Shown: piece by piece, positions 29,454 to 37,279 of the stretch
Layout of the letters: each line of letters opens with the position of its first letter
Position numbering within the stretch: position 1 is the first letter of the stretch
Origin: Lachnoclostridium sp. An76
Lineage (GTDB): Bacteria > Bacillota > Clostridia > Lachnospirales > Lachnospiraceae
Direction of reading: 5' to 3'
Length of the DNA: 64,000 nucleotides
Assembly (NCBI RefSeq): GCF_002161355.1
Contig: NZ_NFHL01000004.1
Coordinates: 124,001-188,000 of the forward strand
Position numbers and translations under genes: made by a program
Notes under the pieces: model-generated
The model's database searches: none
Told to the model about the DNA's origin: nothing
Seen by the model: the letters and a program-made list of their open reading frames with translations, nothing else

Positions 29454-30647
29454 ATGGCAAAAGCTAAATTTGAAAGAACAAAACCGCATTGTAATATTGG
29501 TACCATCGGCCACGTTGACCATGGTAAAACAACTCTGACAGCTGCTATTACAAAGGTGCTTTCTCACAGAGTATCCGGTAACGCAGAGGTTGCTTTCGAC
29601 AACATCGATAAGGCTCCGGAAGAGAGAGAGCGTGGAATCACGATCTCCACAGCACACGTTGAGTACGAGACAGAGAAGCGTCACTACGCACACGTTGACT
29701 GCCCGGGACATGCTGACTACGTTAAGAACATGATCACAGGCGCAGCTCAGATGGACGGCGCTATCCTCGTAGTTGCTGCTACTGACGGTGTTATGGCTCA
29801 GACAAAGGAGCACATCCTTCTGTCCCGCCAGGTTAACGTACCGTACATCGTAGTATTCATGAACAAATGCGATATGGTAGACGACGAAGAGCTGCTTGAG
29901 CTCGTAGAGATGGAGATCCGTGAAGTACTCAACGAGTATGAGTTCCCGGGAGATGACACACCGGTTATCCAGGGTTCTGCTCTGAAGGCTCTTGAGGATC
30001 CGGACAGCGAGTGGGGCGACAAGATCATGGAGCTCATGGATGCTGTTGACGAGTGGATCCCGACTCCGGAGCGTGACACAGATAAGCCGTTCCTGATGCC
30101 GGTAGAGGATGTATTCTCCATCACAGGACGTGGTACAGTTGCTACAGGTAGAGTAGAGCGTGGTACACTTCACGTATCTGACGAAGTTGAGATCATCGGT
30201 ATCCACGAGGATGTTAAGAAGACAGTCGTAACAGGTATCGAGATGTTCCGTAAGCTTCTTGACGAGGCTCAGGCTGGTGATAACATCGGTGCTCTTCTTC
30301 GTGGTATCCAGAGAACAGAGATCGAAAGAGGACAGTGTCTGATCAAACCGGGCACAGTTACATGCCATACAAAATTCACATGCCAGGTATACGTTCTGAC
30401 AAAGGATGAGGGTGGACGTCATACACCGTTCTTCAACAACTACCGTCCGCAGTTCTACTTCAGAACAACAGACGTTACAGGCGTTTGCGAGCTTCCGGAA
30501 GGCACAGAGATGTGCATGCCTGGAGATCACGTTACAATGACAGTTGAACTGATCCATCCGGTAGCTATGGAAGAAGGTCTGAGATTCGCTATCCGTGAGG
30601 GTGGACGTACAGTAGGATCAGGAACAGTTGCTTCCATCATCGAGTAA
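29454..30647 (+). CDS. tuf: Elongation factor Tu
   Basis: 397 residues from the ATG at 29454 ([27 protein letters not shown]), with AAGGAGG upstream. G1 GHVDHGKT, G3 DCPGHADY, G4 NKCD, G5 SALKAL. C-terminal beta-barrels end [11 protein letters not shown]. Delivers aminoacyl-tRNA to the ribosome. In many Bacillota the S10 operon follows directly; here a repeat cluster follows and S10 lies about 30 kb away. Confidence 0.98.
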   Translation: MAKAKFERTKPHCNIGTIGHVDHGKTTLTAAITKVLSHRVSGNAEVAFDNIDKAPEERERGITISTAHVEYETEKRHYAHVDCPGHADYVKNMITGAAQMDGAILVVAATDGVMAQTKEHILLSRQVNVPYIVVFMNKCDMVDDEELLELVEMEIREVLNEYEFPGDDTPVIQGSALKALEDPDSEWGDKIMELMDAVDEWIPTPERDTDKPFLMPVEDVFSITGRGTVATGRVERGTLHVSDEVEIIGIHEDVKKTVVTGIEMFRKLLDEAQAGDNIGALLRGIQRTEIERGQCLIKPGTVTCHTKFTCQVYVLTKDEGGRHTPFFNNYRPQFYFRTTDVTGVCELPEGTEMCMPGDHVTMTVELIHPVAMEEGLRFAIREGGRTVGSGTVASIIE

Positions 30648-30672
30648 TTACGCGTAAGGCTACAAGCCGTGC

Positions 30673-30738
30673 GCTAAAATAGAAGAAAAGCCCAGGGAAA
30701 GTGCTTGCATTTTCCCTGGGCTTTTCTTCTATTTTAGC
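30673..30738 (+). terminator. Very long perfect hairpin terminating tuf
   Basis: A perfect 28-bp stem (30673-30700 with 30711-30738) and a 10-nt loop gtgcttgcat. The GC part (cccaggg/ccctggg) followed by cttttcttctattttag gives a normal terminator shape. The matching A-rich left arm would let it work in both directions. Confidence 0.85.
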
Positions 30739-30907
30739 ATAGGGCGCCAGCCCGCGAGCGAGATGTAGCGAAGCGGAATCGAGCTACGCACGGCGGAGTA
30801 AATCATTCGAAAGTGCTTGCATTTTCCTGTGGCTCTTCTTTTATTTCGTCATAGGGCGCCAGCCCGCGAGCGTGATGGAGCGCAAAGCGCGGAATCGAAC
30901 TGCGCAC
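30697..30907. repeat. Two direct copies of a ~95-bp palindromic-repeat unit
   Basis: Unit 1 (30697-30790) and unit 2 (30809-30907) both run gaaagtgcttgcattttcc(c)tg, a T-rich arm, catagggcgccagcccgcgagcg, then gcggaatcga(g/a)ct(a/g)cgcac, with scattered differences. Unit 1's first half forms the tuf terminator. Unit 2 lacks the matching left arm, so its hairpin is broken. This looks like a dispersed intergenic repeat duplicated in tandem. Confidence 0.65.
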
Positions 30908-30957
30908 AAGTGTGAAAATAGAAGGTTGACTTGGTTGCATTTCAGAACTATTATTAA

Positions 30958-31232
30958 GAAAAGTTCATTCTTAGAATTGATGGAATAACAGATCCTGGAT
31001 TTTGGAGGGCGTTGGATGGGAAAAAGGATGAGCCTTCATCGGTATATGTTTTTTTGTGCAGGATACTGTCATTGCTTGGTCTGATCATTTTAGTTATGTT
31101 AATGTATTTCCGCCAGATGAATTAGTACTTTTGGCTTATTCGGCAACATATTATCGGAAGCTGACATATGTATTATTCTATAAAGATTATTATAGAATTT
31201 TCTTAAATCAAAACATGAACATTAAAAAGTAA
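30958..31232 (+). pseudogene. Frameshifted remnant of an unrecognised gene
   Basis: Reads EKFILRIDGITDPGFWRAL, DGKKDEPSSVYVF, then needs a one-base shift in the T7 run at 31049-31055 to continue as VQDTVIAWSDHFSYVNVF, PPDELVLLAYSATYYRKL and TYVLFYKDYYRIFLNQ to the stop at 31230-31232. The composition is protein-like on both sides of the shift. No start codon or ribosome site is present, so the 5' end is also missing. I do not recognise the family. Confidence 0.45.
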
Positions 31233-31271
31233 AGTTATTTTGATATATCAAAATAACTTTACTTTTTAATG
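31220..31271. repeat. Perfect 52-bp palindrome
   Basis: 31220-31245 (cattaaaaagtaaag, then ttattttgata) is exactly the reverse complement of 31246-31271, with no loop. It starts inside the last codons of the gene remnant and lies about 50 bp upstream of the AAA/DUF4143 gene. Possible roles are a bidirectional terminator or an operator. Confidence 0.8.
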
Positions 31272-31321
31272 CGTTTATTCTAAAATAAAGGAGGGGATAA
31301 TAGGGTAAACGAGGTGTTTTT

Positions 31322-32512
31322 ATGATCAAGCGTGAAAATATATTAAAAAGGATCCGGCCATTTTACGAGAATGAATTGATCAAGGTGCTGATCGGTTTAA
31401 GGCGTTCCGGAAAATCTGTGCTCTTGCATCAGATCATGGATGAGCTGCTGCAGGCAGGTGTGAAAAAGGAACAGATTATTTATATGAATTTCGAAGATTT
31501 TCAATATTCCTCGATTACAAATGCACAGCAGCTATATGAGTATATTTGCGATAAAAGGCAGAATGAGGAAAAATATTACCTCTTTTTTGATGAGATCCAG
31601 ATGGTCTCAGAATTTGAAAGGTCGATCAATTCTTTCCGGGCGACATGGGATGTAAGTATTTTTATGACGGGTTCCAACAGTAAACTTTTGTCAGGGGAGC
31701 TGGCTACTGTTCTTTCCGGGAGATATATTACATTCAGGGTAATGCCATTCTCTTTTCAGGAAGCATGTGAGATGAGAAAAATTAAGACGCCGGATGAAAA
31801 TGATCTTACAGAATATATGAACTGGGGCGGTATGCCGCAGCGGTTTTCCATGCATGGGGAGAGCGAGGTCCGTACATTTCTGCAGGATCTGTATAACTCG
31901 GTTGTACTGCGGGATATTGTACAGCGGGCTGGCGCCCGGGATGTCGATCTTCTGAACCGCATTATGGAGTATCTGATGGCAAATCCTTCGCAGACTTTTT
32001 CCTCTCAGGGGATACTGAAATATTTCAAGAGTGTGGACAGAGATGTAAGTACGCAGACGCTGTACAATTATCTGGATCACATCCAGACGTCCCTGATCGT
32101 GTCGAAAGCGCGGCGGTATGATATCAGAGGCAGGAAGATCCTTACTACGCTGGATAAGTACTATCTTACGGATCTAGGGCTTGGGAGGATCCATAACAGC
32201 GGGTATAAGCTGGAAATGGGAGCGCTTCTGGAAAATGTCGTCTATAACGAGCTGCTCTCCAGAGGCTATGAGGTGTATGTCGGAAAGCTCCCGGGCGGCG
32301 AAGTGGATTTTGTGGCGCTTAAAAACGGAAAGAAAGAATATTATCAGGTGACATATTATCTGTATGACCAGAAGGTGATCGACCGGGAATTCGGAGCATA
32401 TGCAAGTATACCGGATAATTATCCGAAATATGTGATATCCATGGATAAGATGGATTTTTCAAGAGAGGGGATCATACATCTGAATGCCCTGAAATTTCTG
32501 TTGGAGAAATAA
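31322..32512 (+). CDS. AAA-family ATPase with C-terminal DUF4143 (PD-(D/E)XK-like) domain
   Basis: 396 residues. Walker A GLRRSGKSVLL (residues ~26-36), Walker B YYLFFDEIQ, sensor region FMTGSNSKLLSGELATVLSGRY. The C-terminal DUF4143 part has GALLENVVYNELLSRGYEV, the acidic GGEVDFVAL and YYQVTYYL, resembling a PD-(D/E)XK nuclease core with Glu, Asp and Gln in place of the usual Lys. The family is widespread, often in variable loci; its function is not established. GAGG precedes the ATG. It stands alone beside repeats and a gene remnant, consistent with accessory DNA. Confidence 0.88.
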   Translation: MIKRENILKRIRPFYENELIKVLIGLRRSGKSVLLHQIMDELLQAGVKKEQIIYMNFEDFQYSSITNAQQLYEYICDKRQNEEKYYLFFDEIQMVSEFERSINSFRATWDVSIFMTGSNSKLLSGELATVLSGRYITFRVMPFSFQEACEMRKIKTPDENDLTEYMNWGGMPQRFSMHGESEVRTFLQDLYNSVVLRDIVQRAGARDVDLLNRIMEYLMANPSQTFSSQGILKYFKSVDRDVSTQTLYNYLDHIQTSLIVSKARRYDIRGRKILTTLDKYYLTDLGLGRIHNSGYKLEMGALLENVVYNELLSRGYEVYVGKLPGGEVDFVALKNGKKEYYQVTYYLYDQKVIDREFGAYASIPDNYPKYVISMDKMDFSREGIIHLNALKFLLEK

Positions 32513-32721
32513 ACAACAATAGATATTGCAAGTGTAAAGGAAGTGATGACCTATGTTTGCGCAGTTCAGCCTTGAAGTGGCGGGGATGCTTTCCCGCAGC
32601 ACGTCTCTCTCGACGATCGTCCAGTATGCGGAGAGCCGGGCTCTTTATCCGCTCATGTGAAACGCGGATACTTTAGAAAAAACTGCATATCCTGACTATA
32701 TTAAACATCAGGAGCAGCAGA

Positions 32722-33582
32722 ATGAAAAGAAGAGAAGAAACAAAAACGGGGAAACTCCTGTGGGACTTCCTCTACAATATCGCCGGCAGCATCCTGTATG
32801 CTGCCGGTATTTATACTTTTGCGGGAAATGCGGGATTCGCCCCAGGCGGAGTATCCGGGCTGGCACTGATCATGGACTATCTGTGGGGACTGCCTGTGGG
32901 AACGGTGACGCTCCTGCTCAATATCCCGCTGGTCATCATCAGTTACCGTGCAGTAGGGAAACGGCTGTTGGTCAAAAGCGCGGTAACGATGGTGATCTCG
33001 TCCTTATTTCTGGATCTGGTGTTCCCGCTCTTTCCCATGTACAGCGGCGACCGACTGATCGCGTCAGTGTGTTCGGGAGCATTCCTCGGGGCGGGAATGG
33101 CTTTGTTTTATATACGCGGTTCATCATCGGGCGGCATTGATTTCCTGGCATTTGCGATCAAGAAAAAGAAGCCGCACATGACGATCGGGGTGATCACCAT
33201 GCTGATCGACCTGGCGGTGATCCTGCTCGGTTGGCCCGTGTTCGGGGATGTGGATGCTGTGCTGTACGGTGTGCTCGCCACATTCGTATCAACGGTGGTC
33301 ATTGACAAGATCCTCTATGGCGTGGGCGCGGGAACGCTGGCTGTCATCATTACCGGGAATGGAAAAGCGGTGGCGGAACGGATCGGGGAGCGGGCGGCGC
33401 GGGGCGTTACGTCCCTGAGGGCGGTCGGCGCTTATACGGGGAAAGACAGGGAGGTCCTCCTGTGCGCCTGCTCCAAAGCTGAGGCATATCTGGTAAAAGA
33501 AGCAGTGCAGGAAGCGGATGAGAAAGCGTTTTTCATGTTTACGGAGATCAGCGAGGTATACGGGGAGGGATTTAAGAGATAG
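32722..33582 (+). CDS. YitT family membrane protein (DUF161/DUF2179)
   Basis: 286 residues. The N-terminal ~200 residues hold about five or six membrane segments (SILYAAGIYTFAGNAGFAPGG; LIASVCSGAFLGAGMALFYI; VLYGVLATFVSTVVIDKILYG). The family motif GSSSGGIDFLAF is present. A soluble C-terminal DUF2179 domain follows (VAERIGERAARGVTSLRAVGAY; KEAVQEADEKAFFMFTEISEVYGEGF). Transport function is suspected but unproven for the family. AGGAG lies upstream. A short frame at 32553-32660 before it is probably not a gene. Confidence 0.88.
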   Translation: MKRREETKTGKLLWDFLYNIAGSILYAAGIYTFAGNAGFAPGGVSGLALIMDYLWGLPVGTVTLLLNIPLVIISYRAVGKRLLVKSAVTMVISSLFLDLVFPLFPMYSGDRLIASVCSGAFLGAGMALFYIRGSSSGGIDFLAFAIKKKKPHMTIGVITMLIDLAVILLGWPVFGDVDAVLYGVLATFVSTVVIDKILYGVGAGTLAVIITGNGKAVAERIGERAARGVTSLRAVGAYTGKDREVLLCACSKAEAYLVKEAVQEADEKAFFMFTEISEVYGEGFKR

Positions 33583-33706
33583 CGGGACTTGCAAAATACA
33601 CTTTCATGCCGTAAAATAAAGACCATATGAGCCGGAAATCCGGCTGCCGGATGATAAGAACGGATATGCCGGCAGCCGCAGATATTTATTGGAGGGCAGG
33701 AAGCCG

Positions 33707-34558
33707 ATGGAAATGATCCATGCAGAGAAACTGATCTATGAATATGACAAGCGGGACGAGGAAGGCAATGTGATCGGGACGAACCGCGCCATCGACGGCG
33801 TGGACATAGACATCCCACAGGGATCCTTTGTCGCCGTGCTGGGCCATAACGGCTCCGGGAAGTCTACGCTGGCAAAGCATATGAACGCCATCCTCGTGCC
33901 CACGGGCGGGACAATGTGGGTGGACGGCCGGGATACGAAAGATCCGGCTGAACTGTGGAATGTGCGCCAGACCGCGGGCATGGTCTTTCAGAATCCGGAC
34001 AATCAGATCATCGGCACTGTGGTGGAAGAGGACGTGGGATTCGGCCCGGAAAATCTGGGTGTGCCCACGGATGAGATCTGGAAGCGGGTGGAGGACAGCC
34101 TGCGCTCTGTGGGAATGATCGAGTACCGCAAGGCGTCCCCGAACAAACTCTCCGGCGGGCAGAAACAGCGCGTGGCTATCGCGGGAGTGATCGCCATGGA
34201 GCCGAAGTGCATCGTGCTGGACGAGCCCACGGCGATGCTGGACCCCAACGGAAGGAAAGAGGTCATCCGCGCGGTGGAGAAGCTGAGGAAAGAGAAGAAG
34301 GTCACAGTGATCCTGATCACACATTATATGGAAGAAGTCATTGACGCGGACCAGGTGTTCGTCATGGACGGCGGGCATATCGTCATGCACGGCACGCCCC
34401 GGGAGATCTTCAGCAGGGTGGAAGAGCTGAAGTCGTACCGGATGGATGTGCCCCAGGTGACGATGCTGGCAGAGGAACTGCGGAGACGGGGACTGGATAT
34501 CCCGAGGGGCATCCTGAGGAGAGAAGAATTGGTGGAGGCATTATGTCGATTGCGTTAG
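33707..34558 (+). CDS. ecfA1: Energy-coupling factor transporter ATPase A1
   Basis: 283 residues from the ATG at 33707, with GGAGG upstream (ATG at 33713 is also possible). ABC ATPase: Walker A GHNGSGKS, Q-loop VFQNPDNQ, signature LSGGQKQR, Walker B CIVLDEPTAMLDP, His switch LITHYMEE. One of two different ATPases that power a shared EcfT scaffold for vitamin and metal S-components, which are absent here and so probably encoded elsewhere. Overlaps ecfA2 by 16 bp. Confidence 0.95.
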   Translation: MEMIHAEKLIYEYDKRDEEGNVIGTNRAIDGVDIDIPQGSFVAVLGHNGSGKSTLAKHMNAILVPTGGTMWVDGRDTKDPAELWNVRQTAGMVFQNPDNQIIGTVVEEDVGFGPENLGVPTDEIWKRVEDSLRSVGMIEYRKASPNKLSGGQKQRVAIAGVIAMEPKCIVLDEPTAMLDPNGRKEVIRAVEKLRKEKKVTVILITHYMEEVIDADQVFVMDGGHIVMHGTPREIFSRVEELKSYRMDVPQVTMLAEELRRRGLDIPRGILRREELVEALCRLR

Positions 34559-35388
34559 AACATATCAATTATGTATACAGCCCGGGGACAGCCTATGAGA
34601 AACAGGCGCTCAAGGATGTGTGCCTTGAGATTCCCCAGGGACAGTTCGTGGGCATCATCGGGCACACCGGATCCGGGAAGTCCACGCTGATCCAGCACCT
34701 GAACGGGCTGACCAGGGCGACTTCGGGCAGGATCCTGTACGAAGGGAAGGATATTTACGAAGAGGGTTTTGACATGCGCTGGCTGCGCAGCCAGGTCGGT
34801 CTTGTCTTCCAGTACCCGGAGCATCAGCTCTTTGAGGTGGATGTGCTGAGCGATGTTTGTTTCGGGCCGAAGAACCAGGGACTGTCCCAGGAAGAATGCG
34901 AAGAGCGGGCAAAAGAGGCGCTGGAGCTGGGTGGTTTTCCGGAGAAGTATTACAGGCAGTCGCCCTTTGAACTGTCCGGCGGGCAGAAGCGCCGCGTGGC
35001 GATCGCAGGAGTCCTGGCCATGCGCCCGAAGGTGCTCGTGCTGGATGAGCCGACGGCAGGGCTGGATCCGAAGGGAAGGGACGAGATCCTGGATCAGGTG
35101 GAGAGGCTCCATAAGGAGACCGGGATGACTGTCATCCTTGTGTCCCACAGTATGGAAGATGTGGCGAGATATGTGGAGCGTATCATTGTGATGAACCGGG
35201 GGGAGAAGATGCTGGACGGCACGCCTCGGGAAGTGTTCCGCCACTATAAAGAACTGGAGAAGGTAGGGCTTGCGGCGCCGCAGGTGACTTATGTGATGCA
35301 TGATTTAAAGGAGAGGGGATTTGACCTCTCACCGGATGCCACGACGATCGAAGAGGCGGCGGATGAGATAATGAGGAGCTTATCATGA
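34543..35388 (+). CDS. ecfA2: Energy-coupling factor transporter ATPase A2
   Basis: 281 residues. Walker A GHTGSGKS, Q-loop VFQYPEHQLFE (the PEHQLFE pattern is typical of EcfA2), signature LSGGQKRR, Walker B VLVLDEPTAGLDP, switch SHSMED. Forms a heterodimer with EcfA1. Its stop overlaps the ecfT start by 4 bp, so all three subunits are translated in a coupled way. Confidence 0.95.
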   Translation: MSIALEHINYVYSPGTAYEKQALKDVCLEIPQGQFVGIIGHTGSGKSTLIQHLNGLTRATSGRILYEGKDIYEEGFDMRWLRSQVGLVFQYPEHQLFEVDVLSDVCFGPKNQGLSQEECEERAKEALELGGFPEKYYRQSPFELSGGQKRRVAIAGVLAMRPKVLVLDEPTAGLDPKGRDEILDQVERLHKETGMTVILVSHSMEDVARYVERIIVMNRGEKMLDGTPREVFRHYKELEKVGLAAPQVTYVMHDLKERGFDLSPDATTIEEAADEIMRSLS

Positions 35389-36209
35389 TAAGAGATATCA
35401 CGATCGGGCAGTATTACCCGGCAGAGAGCAGGATACACAGACTGGACCCAAGGGTGAAGATCGTATGCACCCTTCTTTTTCTTGTGTCTTTATTCGTCCA
35501 GAGCAGCCTGCTCGGATATGTGATCGCGACGGTATTCCTCGGGGGGGTCATAAAGCTGTCGAAAGTACCGCTCAAATACATAGTAAAAGGCTTAAAGCCC
35601 ATAGTGATCCTTTTGCTGTTCACTGTAGTGATGAACCTGTTCCTCACGCAGGGAGGGGAAAAGCTGGTGCATTTCTGGATCTTCACGATCACGGAAAACG
35701 GGCTGAGGACTTCGGTTTTTATGGCTGTGAGGCTGATGTACCTGGTGGCAGGTTCCTCGATCATGACGTTTACGACTTCGCCCAACGGGCTGACGGACGG
35801 GATGGAAAAACTTCTCCACCCGCTGAATAAAGTAAATGTCCCGGTGCATGAGGTGGCGATGATGATGTCCATTGCCCTGCGTTTCATCCCGATCCTCCTG
35901 GAGGAGACGGACAAGATCATGAAGGCGCAGATGGCGAGGGGCGCGGATTTTGAGAGCGGGAATATCATCCAGAGGGCAAAGGCGATGATCCCAATCCTCG
36001 TGCCGCTGTTTGTCTCCGCGTTCCGCCGGGCGAATGACCTGGCGATGGCCATGGAGGCGAGGTGCTACCACGGCGGAGAGGGGCGCACGAAGATGAAGCC
36101 GCTGAAATATAAGACACGGGACAGAATGGCCTATATTATCACAGTGGTTTATGTGGCTGCGGTTTTTGCGGCAGGAAGATTTGTAGATTTTAAATTATGG
36201 ATATTCTGA
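35385..36209 (+). CDS. ecfT: Energy-coupling factor transporter membrane subunit T
   Basis: 274 residues, integral membrane scaffold linking EcfA1/A2 to exchangeable S-components. Starts MIRDITIGQYYPAESRIHRLDPRVKI, the usual EcfT N-terminus. Membrane segments include LLFLVSLFVQSSLLGYVIATV and a C-terminal MAYIITVVYVAAVFAAGRF. The coupling helices carry the Ala-Arg-Gly motifs (AQMARGADF and AMEARCYHGG; the second has Cys for Gly). The ecfA1-ecfA2-ecfT-truA order is common in Bacillota, but normally after rplQ. Confidence 0.94.
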   Translation: MIRDITIGQYYPAESRIHRLDPRVKIVCTLLFLVSLFVQSSLLGYVIATVFLGGVIKLSKVPLKYIVKGLKPIVILLLFTVVMNLFLTQGGEKLVHFWIFTITENGLRTSVFMAVRLMYLVAGSSIMTFTTSPNGLTDGMEKLLHPLNKVNVPVHEVAMMMSIALRFIPILLEETDKIMKAQMARGADFESGNIIQRAKAMIPILVPLFVSAFRRANDLAMAMEARCYHGGEGRTKMKPLKYKTRDRMAYIITVVYVAAVFAAGRFVDFKLWIF

Positions 36210-36350
36210 TGAACAGTCAGAGCGTTGTCTGAGATGCGTGGTCCGGATGTGCGGAGCTATCGCATCTCATGTTTTATACACAGAGGAAAATACACAGAGA
36301 AAACGGAGGGTGTTATGAAGGATATCAAAAAGGGTATCAGGAAGGGGAAC

Positions 36351-37151
36351 ATGAAGAGGATCAAACTGACAGTTGCCTATGACGGAACGGATTACTGCGG
36401 ATGGCAGATCCAGAAAAACGGCGTGACAGTGGAAGAGGTGCTCAACCGGGCGCTGTCCCGGCTGACCGGGGAGAAGATCACTGTGGTCGGGGCGAGCCGT
36501 ACGGACGCGGGCGTCCATGCACAGGGAAATGTGGCTGTGTTTGATACGGATACCAGGATACCGGCGGAGAGGATCGCATATGCGGTAAATGCGCTGCTCC
36601 CGGAAGATGTGGTGGTGGTGCGGTCCGAGGAGGTCCCGGCGGGATGGCACCCGAGGAAATGCGTGTCCGTGAAGACTTATGAGTACCGGATCCTGAACCG
36701 GGAGTTTCCGGACCCGGTGAGGCGCAGGGATACTTATTTCGTGTCGTTCCCGCTGGATCTGGACCGGATGCGCCGGGCGGCGGAGTATCTGAAGGGCACC
36801 CATGATTTTAAGAGCTTCTGCAGCGCGCAGACGACAGTGGAGGATACTGTGAGGACGATCTACAGCCTGGATGTGGACCGGGAGAGGGAGCTCTTTACGA
36901 TCCGGGTCCGGGGGAACGGATTCCTTTACAATATGGTCCGCATCATCGCGGGTACGCTGGCAGGCGTGGGGAGGGGATATTTTGAACCGGGAGATGTAGA
37001 GCGGATGCTGGCGGAGAAGGACCGGACGAAGGCAGGGGTGACGGCCCCGCCGCAGGGGCTGACGCTGGTGGGGATAGAGTATGAGGATACTGCGCAGGAC
37101 GGGGGCTGCAACAACAAGGGAAATGATCAGGGGAAGTGCTGTTCTTCTTGA
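36351..37151 (+). CDS. truA: tRNA pseudouridine(38-40) synthase TruA
   Basis: 266 residues from the ATG at 36351 (MKRIKLTVAYDGTDYCGWQ), with AAGGGG upstream. A start at 36315 behind GGAGGG would add 12 basic residues and remains possible. The catalytic Asp is in GASRTDAGVHA. The C-terminal part has DFKSFCSAQ and FLYNMVRIIAGTL. Modifies U38-40 in tRNA anticodon arms. Its last 379 bp and the next 30 bp are repeated beyond the insertion sequence, but this copy is complete, so function should be kept. The native downstream sequence is now replaced by the IS end. Confidence 0.95.
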   Translation: MKRIKLTVAYDGTDYCGWQIQKNGVTVEEVLNRALSRLTGEKITVVGASRTDAGVHAQGNVAVFDTDTRIPAERIAYAVNALLPEDVVVVRSEEVPAGWHPRKCVSVKTYEYRILNREFPDPVRRRDTYFVSFPLDLDRMRRAAEYLKGTHDFKSFCSAQTTVEDTVRTIYSLDVDRERELFTIRVRGNGFLYNMVRIIAGTLAGVGRGYFEPGDVERMLAEKDRTKAGVTAPPQGLTLVGIEYEDTAQDGGCNNKGNDQGKCCSS

Positions 37152-37181
37152 CATTTATCCAATGGATTGATACTATAATTT
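36773..37181 (+). repeat. 409-bp direct repeat, left copy (target duplication of the IS)
   Basis: Matches 39271-39679 with a constant offset of 2498 bp over the positions compared. It covers the 3' 379 bp of truA plus 30 bp including a promoter-like sequence (TTGACA 37148-37153, TACTAT 37171-37176). The boundary is uncertain by 1-2 bases because ccggg overlaps the IS end. Confidence 0.9.
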
Positions 37182-37279
37182 CCCGTTTTCGACACTTTAA
37201 CGAATTAGAAGAGCCGGAGACCCTTTAAACTTAAGGGTTTCCGGCTCAAACTGACAGAGAAAGATGTTGTATGTGAATG

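Noticed and set aside
32553..32660. 35-residue frame between the AAA ATPase gene and yitT
   Set aside because: Weak ribosome site, no recognisable features and no way to support it from sequence alone; possibly a remnant.
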